This document shows positions 12,387 to 19,648 of a DNA stretch of 19,842 bases, one piece after another. The position numbers and the translations under genes are program-made. Position 1 is the first letter of the stretch. The number at the start of each line of letters is the position of its first letter. This DNA comes from an uncultured Porphyromonas sp. (GTDB taxonomy: Bacteria; Bacteroidota; Bacteroidia; Bacteroidales; Porphyromonadaceae), in NCBI GenBank assembly GCA_900538385.1, contig UWSO01000037.1:1-19842 (forward strand). The letters are read 5' to 3'. The notes beneath the pieces were generated by a model. The model ran no database searches. It was not told where the DNA came from and saw only the letters and a program-made list of their open reading frames with translations.

Positions 12387-13601
12387 TTAACGGTAAAGCT
12401 CTAGTAGTCTCTTAGCGATAGCAGCACCTAGGTCACGACCCTGGGCGAGCTGCTCCTCGGTAGCTGCTCCCTTGATCTCGACGGGGTCGGTCACCTGCTC
12501 GAAGGCTAGCTGCTCGAGGATTTCAGGCATGATCTTGACAGCTTTGCCTGCCCAGGTGCATCCGCCGAAGTATCCGATGAGGTGATGCTTGACCTCGCGG
12601 AGTGCTACCTTGTTGAGGATCTCACGCATTGGGGGAAAGAGGTCGTTGCTATAGGTCGGAGCACCGACGATGAGGGCACGATACTTGAAGATGTCACGGA
12701 GCATGTGCGAGGGGTCGGCCGTGCTGACGTTGTGCACGACAATCTCCTTGATACCGCTCTGCGCTAGACCCTGAGCGACAGCCTCGGCCATCTGCTCGGT
12801 GTGTCCATACATACTGCCATAGAGGATGACTGCGCCACAGCTCGTGTCGTACTTGCTGAGCTGGTCGTAGATGGCGAGTGCCTGGGGGAAGCCGAGCTCT
12901 GTCCATACGGGTCCATGAGTCGGACAGATGTACTGTGGCGACAGCCCTAGAGAGCTGTACTTCTCCAGAGCCTTCTGGACAAACATGCCGAACTTACCCA
13001 CGATGCAGGCGTAGTAGCGGTACATCTCCTCGTAGTAAAGGTCGAGATTCATATCTCGGTCTATGATAGCGCCATTGAGTGCACCAAAGGTGCCGAAGGC
13101 GTCGGCCGTGAAGAGGACGTTGTTGGAGCTTTCGTAGGTAAACATGACCTCGGGCCAGTGTACCATCGGTGCCATGACGAATTGGAAGGAGAAGTCGCCC
13201 ACCTCTAGGGGCTCTTTCTCCGAAACGACTACGCGCTGCTCCTGAGGGATCGGTGCGAAGTAAGAGTCGAGCATACCGAAGGTTTTGGCATTACCCACCA
13301 CCTTCATCTCAGGATAGAGCGTGCGTAGGAGACCGATAGAGCCACTGTGATCCGGCTCCATGTGGTTCACGATGAGGTAGTCGATAGGACGGTCGCCGAT
13401 GATCGCTTTGATCTCGCCAAGATGCTTCTCAGCTGTGCCTATCTCGACACCATCGATGAGTACGACCTGCTCGCCCACGAGCAGATAAGAGTTGTAGCTG
13501 ACGCCATGGGGTAGTGACCAGGAGCCCTCGAAGAGGCGCTTCGTGCGGTCATTGACTCCGATATAGTATATTGAATCGGTGATTTGGTTACGATATTCCA
13601 T
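12387..13601 (-). CDS. Class A flavodiiron protein (O2/NO reductase)
   Basis: Flavodiiron proteins reduce O2 to water or NO to N2O in the cytoplasm and protect anaerobes. The 404-residue protein has a metallo-beta-lactamase-like diiron domain (about 1-250) followed by a flavodoxin domain (about 257-404). Diiron ligands are all visible: His80, Glu82, Asp84 and His85 in NHMEPDHSG, His148 in VHWPEVM, Asp167 in FTADAFG, and His229 in PTHGPVW. The FMN phosphate loop is LYGSMYGHTE (260-269). There is no C-terminal rubredoxin or reductase domain, so it is class A and needs an external electron donor, which is not encoded nearby. It lies 33 bases after lgt and 31 before nagB. O2 versus NO preference cannot be decided from sequence. 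Confidence 0.94.
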   Translation of the reverse strand: MEYRNQITDSIYYIGVNDRTKRLFEGSWSLPHGVSYNSYLLVGEQVVLIDGVEIGTAEKHLGEIKAIIGDRPIDYLIVNHMEPDHSGSIGLLRTLYPEMKVVGNAKTFGMLDSYFAPIPQEQRVVVSEKEPLEVGDFSFQFVMAPMVHWPEVMFTYESSNNVLFTADAFGTFGALNGAIIDRDMNLDLYYEEMYRYYACIVGKFGMFVQKALEKYSSLGLSPQYICPTHGPVWTELGFPQALAIYDQLSKYDTSCGAVILYGSMYGHTEQMAEAVAQGLAQSGIKEIVVHNVSTADPSHMLRDIFKYRALIVGAPTYSNDLFPPMREILNKVALREVKHHLIGYFGGCTWAGKAVKIMPEILEQLAFEQVTDPVEIKGAATEEQLAQGRDLGAAIAKRLLELYR

Positions 13602-13634
13602 AGTATAATGGTTGCTTTATAATAGTGAATAGAT

Positions 13635-14549
13635 TTACTTCTTGTTCTGATGAGCGGCTTGCTCCTTGCGCCGTGCCTCCTCAGCGAGTAGACGCTCCAC
13701 CTCTGCCTGAGGCACTGGGTGGCGTAGGGCGTAGATGATCATACCAACTCCGATGATGATAAAGGGGATGCTGAGTAGTTGCCCCTGGTTAAGTCCGATG
13801 GAGTCGACCAATCTGTGTTCCCACGGCTCTTGAACGAACTTGACCTGCTCGATGAGGATACGAGCGATGAAGGTGAGCGTCAGGAGCGTCCCGACGATGA
13901 GCCCATGATACTTGTAGCCCGCATTGCGACGCCAGTAGAGCCACATACAGATGGCGAAGACGAGTAGATAGGCAAGCGCCTCGTAGATGGCGGTCGGGTG
14001 GCAAGGCATGCCACCTGCTAAGGTCTGCCACTCGGCTGAGCGTACGAAGCGAAAGCCCCAAGGGACATCGGTAGGATAGCCGAAGATCTCGCTATTCATC
14101 AAGTTACCTAAACGTATCATGGCTGCCACGAGACCTATGGGTACGCAGAGTCGATCCATGCCCCAGAGAATTGGTTTGTGCGAAACTTTGCGTGCGTAGA
14201 TCCACATGACGATGATGAGACCGATCACACCGCCGTGGCTCGCTAGTCCGCCCTCCCACGTTTTCAAGATCTCAACGGGATTGGCAAGGTAGTAGAGAGG
14301 ATCGTAGAAGAGACAGTGTCCTAGTCTAGCACCTACGATCGTACCGATGGCTACGTACCAAAAGAGCTTGTCAAACCATGGCTCGGGCAAGCCTTCTTTT
14401 TGCCAGATGCGATGCACGATCCACGGGCCGAAGACAAAGAGCCCTACGGCAAAGAGTATGGCATACCAGCGCAACTCAAAGGTGCCGATGGTAAAGATGG
14501 CGGGGCTGACGTCCCATGTGATGGCTAGTAGTGGTAATGTGCTAGGCAT
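13635..14549 (-). CDS. lgt: Prolipoprotein diacylglyceryl transferase Lgt
   Basis: Lgt attaches diacylglycerol from phosphatidylglycerol to the lipobox Cys, the first step of lipoprotein maturation in the inner membrane. The 304-residue product has about seven membrane segments and the family motifs: GGLASHGGVIG (100-110, essential His105), IRLGNLMNSEIFG (145-157, matching the Lgt signature with Arg146, Asn149, Asn152 and Glu154), and HPTAIYEAL. A short charged tail (LLAEEARRKEQAAHQNKK) follows the last membrane segment. Its substrates in this window include HmuY and the SPOR lipoprotein. The start is preceded by a run of 7-bp repeats that begins 3 bases upstream. The start ATG at 14549 is the only good N terminus. 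Confidence 0.96.
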   Translation of the reverse strand: MPSTLPLLAITWDVSPAIFTIGTFELRWYAILFAVGLFVFGPWIVHRIWQKEGLPEPWFDKLFWYVAIGTIVGARLGHCLFYDPLYYLANPVEILKTWEGGLASHGGVIGLIIVMWIYARKVSHKPILWGMDRLCVPIGLVAAMIRLGNLMNSEIFGYPTDVPWGFRFVRSAEWQTLAGGMPCHPTAIYEALAYLLVFAICMWLYWRRNAGYKYHGLIVGTLLTLTFIARILIEQVKFVQEPWEHRLVDSIGLNQGQLLSIPFIIIGVGMIIYALRHPVPQAEVERLLAEEARRKEQAAHQNKK

Positions 14550-14552
14550 GTT

Positions 14553-14608
14553 GTTAGAGGTTAGAGGTTAGAGGTTAGACGTTAGACGTTAGACGTTAGA
14601 AATTAGAC
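14553..14608. repeat. 7-bp tandem repeat between ddh and lgt
   Basis: Seven contiguous heptamers run from 14553 to 14601, with an eighth at 14602-14608: GTTAGAG three times, GTTAGAC three times, then GTTAGAA and ATTAGAC. On the minus strand the array begins with the last codon and stop of ddh (GTCTAA) and ends 3 bases before the lgt ATG, so it fills the entire leader between the two genes. Such short-unit repeats can change copy number by slipped-strand mispairing. Length changes would alter the lgt translation-initiation context but not its reading frame. Confidence 0.9.
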
Positions 14609-15511
14609 TAGATGGGCGATCCAGTCGGAGCGGTCACCAGCGAGTAGGTCTATGACTGGCACCTCGGGGAGCGTGTAGGCTCCTGGGGTGAGACGCTGCG
14701 TAGCGCGGGCCGAGGCGACCATCATCTGGGCGGTCAGAGCGGGGTTGTTGATCTGCATCTCGAAGGTGAGACGCTGGTTGTGCGTTACGCCCGAGACCCC
14801 TTTGCGCATCATGTGTACGCCATGGCCTACATCCTCTAGAGCAGCAACTGAGGGAACGAAGGTGACAATCGTTTCGTCATGAGCGAAGTAATCATCGGCG
14901 AGGATCGCTTGGCGTACCTGCTCTTCGTTGACTCCAGCCTCTAGCTCCACATAGACCTGTCTGCGGTGCTGTCCGTAGCCTACAGGTAGGGTCATAGAGA
15001 GAGCATCTCGGACACCAGCTATGGCACGTGCTGCCACGGAGTGTCCCATGCTCATGCCTGGCCCGAAGTCTGTGTAGGTGATTCCTTCGGGTGCCATCGC
15101 CTGCATCAAGGTACGGACGATCGAGTCGCTTCCGGGATCCCAGCCAGCACTGATGATGGAGACTGCTTGGTGCTTCTGAGCTACCGCCATCAAGTCGTGG
15201 CGTAGCGTGGCTATCTGGGTATGTATGTCGAAGCTGTCTACCGTGCAAATGCCCTGTGCGAGGTAACGCTTGGCGTAATCAGGCACGGAGCGTGTCGGTA
15301 CGGCTAAGATAGCGACGTCTGCCTTGGGGAGGACTTCATCCTCTCCGTAAACGGCAATGCCGTGAGCGGTCAATACTTGGCTTTGAGGATCATTCTTGGA
15401 GCGACGAACTACACCGACCAGCTCCATGTCGGGAGCGGTGCGTACGGTGGTCACGACCTGCTTGCCTACGTGTCCGTAGCCTACGACGAGTACTTTTATC
15501 TTTTGGTTCAT
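14603..15511 (-). CDS. ddh: meso-Diaminopimelate D-dehydrogenase
   Basis: Ddh reversibly reductively aminates L-tetrahydrodipicolinate to meso-diaminopimelate with NADPH, a one-step route to the peptidoglycan cross-linking residue and to lysine. The 302-residue product has the nucleotide-binding loop VGYGHVGKQV (10-19), VVRRS (34-38) placed to contact the NADP phosphate, VDSFDIH (91-97), and the signature SAGWDPGSDSIVRT (121-134) plus GPGMSMGHS (150-158). The length fits the P. gingivalis and Corynebacterium enzymes (about 300-320). It is 29 bases after the zinc-peptidase gene. Its stop codon is part of the 7-bp repeat array before lgt. With murB nearby, it supports a peptidoglycan-precursor role. 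Confidence 0.95.
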   Translation of the reverse strand: MNQKIKVLVVGYGHVGKQVVTTVRTAPDMELVGVVRRSKNDPQSQVLTAHGIAVYGEDEVLPKADVAILAVPTRSVPDYAKRYLAQGICTVDSFDIHTQIATLRHDLMAVAQKHQAVSIISAGWDPGSDSIVRTLMQAMAPEGITYTDFGPGMSMGHSVAARAIAGVRDALSMTLPVGYGQHRRQVYVELEAGVNEEQVRQAILADDYFAHDETIVTFVPSVAALEDVGHGVHMMRKGVSGVTHNQRLTFEMQINNPALTAQMMVASARATQRLTPGAYTLPEVPVIDLLAGDRSDWIAHLV

Positions 15512-15540
15512 CTGTGATCTGCTATAGAATTGGTTGTTGC

Positions 15541-16401
15541 TTACAAGCGGTAACGGCTCGCGCCATCCAAGCTGCCCGATTCAAAGCCAGAGCGAAAGGC
15601 TTGCATACGCTGTGCTGAGGTACCGTGTGTGAATGAGTCTGGGACGGCGTAGCCCTGCGCCTCTTTCTGCAAGGTGTCATCGCCGATCGCATTGGCGGCT
15701 GTGAGCGCATCCTCGAGGTCTCCGGGCTCGATGAGTATGATGCCGAGTCGCTGGGCGTGGTAAGCCCATACGCCTGCTAGGTAGTCGGCTTGCAGTTCTA
15801 GCTGTACACTAGCACGGTTGTACGCTTCCTGTGAGACACGCCCTTGCTGCTGGTGTAGCTTGTCAGAGATACCGAGGAGGTTCTGCACGTGATGCCCTAC
15901 CTCGTGAGCGGTGACGTAAGCCATGGCGAGGTCTCCTGGCGCTTTGAAGCGAGTAGCGAGTAGATTGAAGAAGTCTAAGTCAATGTAGACTGTCTGGTCG
16001 GCTGGACAGTAGAAAGGTCCCACCTCGCTGGTGGCTCCTCCGCAACGGCTCTGCACCTGATCGGTGAAGGTAACCAGTGTCGGTGCCGCATAGGAGCGTT
16101 GTAGCTCGGAGCTGAAGAGGTCTGTCCACACATCGTTGCAACTGTTGAAGACGCGTAGCGTGAAGACCTTGAACTCTTCGTTTTCGTTGACACGCGAGGG
16201 GTCTACCTGCTCTGTTTGTGAGCCGGGCAAGACATTGTCTGCTACTCGCATTAGTCCCGTGAGATCCACGCCGAAGAAGAGGCTGGCGAGGACGATGACG
16301 ATACCGCCGATGCCTCCTCCGAGGGCTAGCCCTCTGCCAGAGATGCGTCCACGTCTGTCTTGATAGTTTGCTGAGCTATCGTTGGGTCTAAGCCATTTCA
16401 T
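15541..16401 (-). CDS. Neutral zinc metallopeptidase, YpfJ/KPN_00285 type
   Basis: A 286-residue protein of the putative neutral zinc metallopeptidase family (Pfam Zn_peptidase, YpfJ-like). The zincin motif HEVGHH is at 166-171. The probable third zinc ligand Glu is in LELQADYLAG (about 202). A Gly-rich N-terminal region (RGRISGRGLALGGGIGG) precedes one membrane segment at about 31-45, so the catalytic domain should face the periplasm. Three Cys in the mature part (88, 120, 132) could form a disulfide. Substrate is unknown for the family. The ATG overlaps the stop of the upstream MBL-LipB gene in an ATGA arrangement, implying translational coupling. ddh follows after 29 bases. Confidence 0.88.
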   Translation of the reverse strand: MKWLRPNDSSANYQDRRGRISGRGLALGGGIGGIVIVLASLFFGVDLTGLMRVADNVLPGSQTEQVDPSRVNENEEFKVFTLRVFNSCNDVWTDLFSSELQRSYAAPTLVTFTDQVQSRCGGATSEVGPFYCPADQTVYIDLDFFNLLATRFKAPGDLAMAYVTAHEVGHHVQNLLGISDKLHQQQGRVSQEAYNRASVQLELQADYLAGVWAYHAQRLGIILIEPGDLEDALTAANAIGDDTLQKEAQGYAVPDSFTHGTSAQRMQAFRSGFESGSLDGASRYRL

Positions 16402-17951
16402 AGTATGTCGTCGTTAGAAAGGTGATACATAAGATGCGTGAAGTGCTTGCGAAAGAGCCCCTCCAGCTGATGCTTGACTAGCGGAAAGTAAACCTTTCCT
16501 CGTCCTATCTCTTGCTCCATCGAGGTGACCCCCTTGTCCGTAAAGCCACACGGATTGATGAGCTGAAAGTAGCTTAGGTCGGTATTGACATTGAGCGCAA
16601 AGCCGTGCATCGTCACATAGCGAGAGGTGTGCACGCCGATAGCGCAGATCTTGCGAGCTTGTGGTGTATGCGCATCAATCCAAACACCCGTAGCGCCCTC
16701 GAGACGCTCCGCACGAATGCCGTAGAGGTAGAGCAGATCGATGATGCACTGCTCCATCGTGTGGATGTACTCCTTGATCCCTACGCCGTAATGCTCTAGG
16801 TCAAAGATCGGATAACCCGTGATCTGACCAGGACCATGGTAAGTGATGTCGCCACCACGCTCTATCTGGACAAGCTGAATGCCTTTAGAGTTGAGCAGAG
16901 CCTCCGAGACGAGTAGATTCGTCTGCTTGCCATGCTTGCCGATCGTCAGTACCGGCTCATGCTCGCAAAAGAGTAGCACGTCCTCTGGCACCGTCTGATG
17001 CGCTATCTTGGCATCAATACGTTCCTGCCAAAGGTGCAACTGCATCTCCAGTGCCTCTTGGTAATCGATCCTGCCGCAATCCTTATAGGTAAAAGGCTCG
17101 GCACTGCTTCGCACTAGCTTGTCCTGCGTGGGTTGCGGGGTATAACCCATCCCCTCCGTGTAGCGAAGGGTCAATCCGTCGTAGCCAACGTAGACCCCCT
17201 CGGGCAGTCGCTCTTGTAGCTCCGCCGTAGGTGGCGCATGGTGCGAAAGGTGAATGATGTAGCTGCACTGTGGCTTAACCTGGGCGGTCAGCTCAATAGC
17301 CTCCTCGATCGTTTGGTGCGTCGGATGAGGCTTGGTGTAGCGTAGTCCATTGACAAAGAGAAGCTCCACGCCTCGGAGCTTCTCTAGCTCCTCAGGTGCG
17401 ATGCTCTTAAGATCGGTTAGGAAGCCAAAGCTTCCGATGCGATAGCCTAGTATTGGTTGCTTGCCGTGCATCACCCGTATCGGCTCTATCGTCAGGTCGT
17501 ACAGTGTAAACGGCTCTAGCGACGAGATGGGGTGCAGCGTCAAGTGTGGTGTGCCGGGATAGCGATGCGGTCCGAAGTAATAGTGTAGTCGGGCCTTGAT
17601 CGCTTCCAGTACGTTAGGCTCTGCGTAGATAGGTAGCTCCGTGCGCCACGAGATAGTGCGCAGGTCGTCCAGTCCTCCGATATGGTCGTAGTGCTGGTGC
17701 GTTAGGATGATCGCATCTAGATGGTCTATGCCCGCTAGGAGAGCTTGCTGCCTGAAGTCCGCGCTACAGTCTATCAGTATTCGTTTGCCCGCAGGTGAGA
17801 CTACTAGAGCCGATGTGCGGGTGCGCTGGTCGCGTGGGTCTAGACTGAGGCAGGTGCGACAGTAGCAACCCACCTCAGGTACGCCTGTGCTGGTACCTGA
17901 GCCAAGAAGCTCGACGATCTTTGGCGAGGGGAGATTGTGGCGAGAGGGCAT
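16398..17951 (-). CDS. lipB: Fusion of PhnP-like MBL-fold hydrolase and octanoyltransferase LipB
   Basis: Two enzymes in one 517-residue frame. Residues 1 to about 265 form a metallo-beta-lactamase-fold hydrolase resembling PhnP. They show LGSGTSTGVPEVGCYCRTC with a Cys cluster (C29, C31, C34) like the structural zinc site of PhnP, THQHYDH (84-90) for the catalytic metals, and His162 and Asp180 as further ligands. Residues about 285-505 are LipB, which moves octanoyl from acyl carrier protein to lipoate-dependent enzymes: ERGGDITYHGPGQITGYPIFDL block (364-385), catalytic Lys434 in KICAIGV and Cys468 in INPCGFTDKGV. All key residues of both halves are present. The linker is at about 266-284; Met268 could be an internal start for LipB alone. 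murB ends 5 bases upstream. The MBL substrate is unknown. Confidence 0.92.
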   Translation of the reverse strand: MPSRHNLPSPKIVELLGSGTSTGVPEVGCYCRTCLSLDPRDQRTRTSALVVSPAGKRILIDCSADFRQQALLAGIDHLDAIILTHQHYDHIGGLDDLRTISWRTELPIYAEPNVLEAIKARLHYYFGPHRYPGTPHLTLHPISSLEPFTLYDLTIEPIRVMHGKQPILGYRIGSFGFLTDLKSIAPEELEKLRGVELLFVNGLRYTKPHPTHQTIEEAIELTAQVKPQCSYIIHLSHHAPPTAELQERLPEGVYVGYDGLTLRYTEGMGYTPQPTQDKLVRSSAEPFTYKDCGRIDYQEALEMQLHLWQERIDAKIAHQTVPEDVLLFCEHEPVLTIGKHGKQTNLLVSEALLNSKGIQLVQIERGGDITYHGPGQITGYPIFDLEHYGVGIKEYIHTMEQCIIDLLYLYGIRAERLEGATGVWIDAHTPQARKICAIGVHTSRYVTMHGFALNVNTDLSYFQLINPCGFTDKGVTSMEQEIGRGKVYFPLVKHQLEGLFRKHFTHLMYHLSNDDIL

Positions 17952-17956
17952 AGGGC

Positions 17957-19000
17957 TCAGTCTATATAGCGCACCTCAGGACGTAGTGAGATGCCGAACT
18001 TACGACTCACCTCCTGCTGCACATGCTCTGCCAGTGCGACTACCTCTTGACCTGTCGCTCCGCCGTAGTTGACTAGGACGAGCGGCTGCTTCTCGTAGAC
18101 CCCTACGGCACCTGTGCGGTAACCCTTAAGCCCCGTCTGGTCTATGAGCCAAGCTGCTGAGAGCTTTACCTCCCCCTCGTTGTGAGTAGGATAGTGAGGT
18201 ACAGTCGTGTCGTATTGTTTCGCCAGCTCCTCGTACTGTGCTAAAGGCACGATCGGGTTCATGAAGAAGCTTCCGCCATTTGGTATCTCCTCAGGGTCGG
18301 GTAGCTTAGCACGTCGGATGCGTATCACCTCTTGGCGAATTTCCTCAGGCGTCGGCATCGTGTTGCGCCCCTCGAAAGCTTTTGCCAAGGAGGCGTAGCT
18401 CAGATTGCAGGTCGGCTCAGTGCTTAGTATGAAGTGTACGTGCGTGACGATGTAGGAGTGGTACTGCGGATCTTTGAAGATGCTGTACCTATACCTATAG
18501 TCGCACAGAGCGCTCGGTATGCGGAGCTTCATTCCTGTCGCTAGGTCGACCACATCGACCGCTACGATGTACTGAGAGACCTCGCTCCCGTAGGCACCTA
18601 TATTCTGTATGGCAGCAGCACCAACGGTACCTGGGATGAGCGATAGATTTTCTATACCATAGAGACCACGGCTTAGCATCAACTCCACAAAGTGATCCCA
18701 CACGATGCCACTACCTGCCCGCACATGCTGCTGCCCGGGGTGGGTCAGCGCACTCTCGGTCTCTCCGTAGTAGTGAAGGTCGTCGATTTGCGAGTAGAGA
18801 ATGACGCCACGATACTTATCGTGCGTAAAGAGCAGATTGCTCCCAGCACCTATCGGCAGATAAGGCTGCGAGACAAAGAACTCATCACGTGCCAGCGTCT
18901 GAAGATCCTCAGCACTGCTGTAGTTGATCCACCAGTCGGCGGTGGCCTCTGTGGCAAATGTGTGGTACTCTTGAAGAGGTTGATGCTGTATGATCTCCAT
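17957..19000 (-). CDS. murB: UDP-N-acetylenolpyruvoylglucosamine reductase MurB
   Basis: MurB reduces UDP-GlcNAc-enolpyruvate to UDP-MurNAc with NADPH and FAD, a committed cytoplasmic step of peptidoglycan synthesis. The 347-residue product shows the FAD-binding GAGSNLLFT (51-59), SLIPGTVGAAAIQNIGAYG (120-138), YRYSIFK with the likely active-site Arg171, NGGSFFMNP with proton-donor Ser244, and LRPEVRYI with Glu342 near the C terminus. The inserted YR-containing loop and length (E. coli MurB is 342) place it with type I MurB. The start ATG at 19000 lies about 20 bases beyond a hairpin that may act as an attenuator. The MBL-LipB gene begins 5 bases after its stop. Confidence 0.96.
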   Translation of the reverse strand: MEIIQHQPLQEYHTFATEATADWWINYSSAEDLQTLARDEFFVSQPYLPIGAGSNLLFTHDKYRGVILYSQIDDLHYYGETESALTHPGQQHVRAGSGIVWDHFVELMLSRGLYGIENLSLIPGTVGAAAIQNIGAYGSEVSQYIVAVDVVDLATGMKLRIPSALCDYRYRYSIFKDPQYHSYIVTHVHFILSTEPTCNLSYASLAKAFEGRNTMPTPEEIRQEVIRIRRAKLPDPEEIPNGGSFFMNPIVPLAQYEELAKQYDTTVPHYPTHNEGEVKLSAAWLIDQTGLKGYRTGAVGVYEKQPLVLVNYGGATGQEVVALAEHVQQEVSRKFGISLRPEVRYID

Positions 19001-19020
19001 AGTTAATAGTGTCCAAAGAA

Positions 19021-19070
19021 GGAGCCTTAGAGTCTATCTGTGTAAACTCTAAGACTCCTACTTTTTTTGT
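19021..19070. terminator. Bidirectional hairpin between the SPOR gene and murB
   Basis: A 13-bp stem with one mismatch: left arm 19021-19033 (GGAGCCTTAGAGT), right arm 19046-19058 (ACTCTAAGACTCC), 12-base loop. On the plus strand it is followed by CTTTTTTTG at 19061-19069. On the minus strand, the direction of the genes, the stem is followed by the weaker TTCTTTGG, and murB starts about 20 bases later. It likely terminates most SPOR-gene transcripts, with some read-through into murB. Confidence 0.7.
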
Positions 19071-19096
19071 TGTATGGGCAGTGTAAAGAGACCCGA

Positions 19097-19579
19097 TTAG
19101 CGGATCTTCTCTAGAATCCAAGCATCCTGAAATTCAGGAGCAAAGCGTCCCTTGACCTGCTCTCTGGAAGCCTCAGCCTCTCTGCGGTTATCAAAGCTGG
19201 TGATGATGACACGAAGCATGCCAGCTTCGTTCTGTCCCAGTACGGGTGTGTAGCCCTGAGCCTGTAGACGCTCCTTGAGGGAGTAAGCGTTGGTGTGGTT
19301 TTGGAAAGAGCCGACGACCACGTTGTAGGTTCTGAGCATGTTTGCGTCCTCTCCCTTGACAGCCTCTAGACGCTCGCGACGTAGCTGGATGTCAGCGGCT
19401 GGCTCACGAGAGACAACGACACTGGCTGGTGGAGTCTGTGCAGGAGCTTGTTGATCTGTAGCTACTTCACGCTGCTTAGCCTTTTCGTACACCTGACGAT
19501 AAGCGCTCTTCTTGGGGGCACATGCACCCACTGATAAGAGTAATAAAGCAGAAGATAGGATGATTAATGCCTTTTTCAT
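19097..19579 (-). CDS. SPOR-domain lipoprotein
   Basis: A 160-residue predicted lipoprotein: signal peptide with hydrophobic core and a lipobox ending SVGAC (Cys20), a Gln/Pro/Ala-rich linker (about 40-62), a charged helix (63-78), and a C-terminal SPOR domain (about 84-158; TYNVVVGSFQNHTNAYSLKE and LRVIITSFDNRREAEASREQ). SPOR domains bind denuded glycan strands of peptidoglycan, often at division sites, so a cell-wall-associated role is likely; the exact role is unknown. I chose the ATG at 19579 because it begins the signal peptide. The frame is open to 19627, but that stretch contains the promoter. The neighbour murB makes a peptidoglycan precursor, though a hairpin separates the two. Confidence 0.9.
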   Translation of the reverse strand: MKKALIILSSALLLLSVGACAPKKSAYRQVYEKAKQREVATDQQAPAQTPPASVVVSREPAADIQLRRERLEAVKGEDANMLRTYNVVVGSFQNHTNAYSLKERLQAQGYTPVLGQNEAGMLRVIITSFDNRREAEASREQVKGRFAPEFQDAWILEKIR

Positions 19580-19624
19580 ATCTGTATGTTGTTTGAACTT
19601 GTTGATTCGTTGCATTCTACACGA

Positions 19625-19648
19625 CAAAGGTAGTAGTTTTTGCGCAAA
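19625..19648 (-). promoter_or_regulatory. Putative promoter of the SPOR lipoprotein gene
   Basis: On the minus strand TACCTTTG (19632 down to 19625) matches TAnnTTTG exactly, and TTTGCG lies 12 bases upstream (TTTG at 19648-19645). The ATG is 45 bases downstream of the box. Between the two boxes the sequence is A-rich and very like that of the pfkA promoter. It may drive the whole minus-strand cluster, subject to the hairpin before murB. Confidence 0.6.

Noticed and set aside
13635..14549. Phase variation switching lgt on and off by frameshift
   Set aside because: The 7-bp repeats lie before the ATG, not inside the reading frame, so copy change could tune expression but not break the frame. 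Lgt function is also likely to be important.
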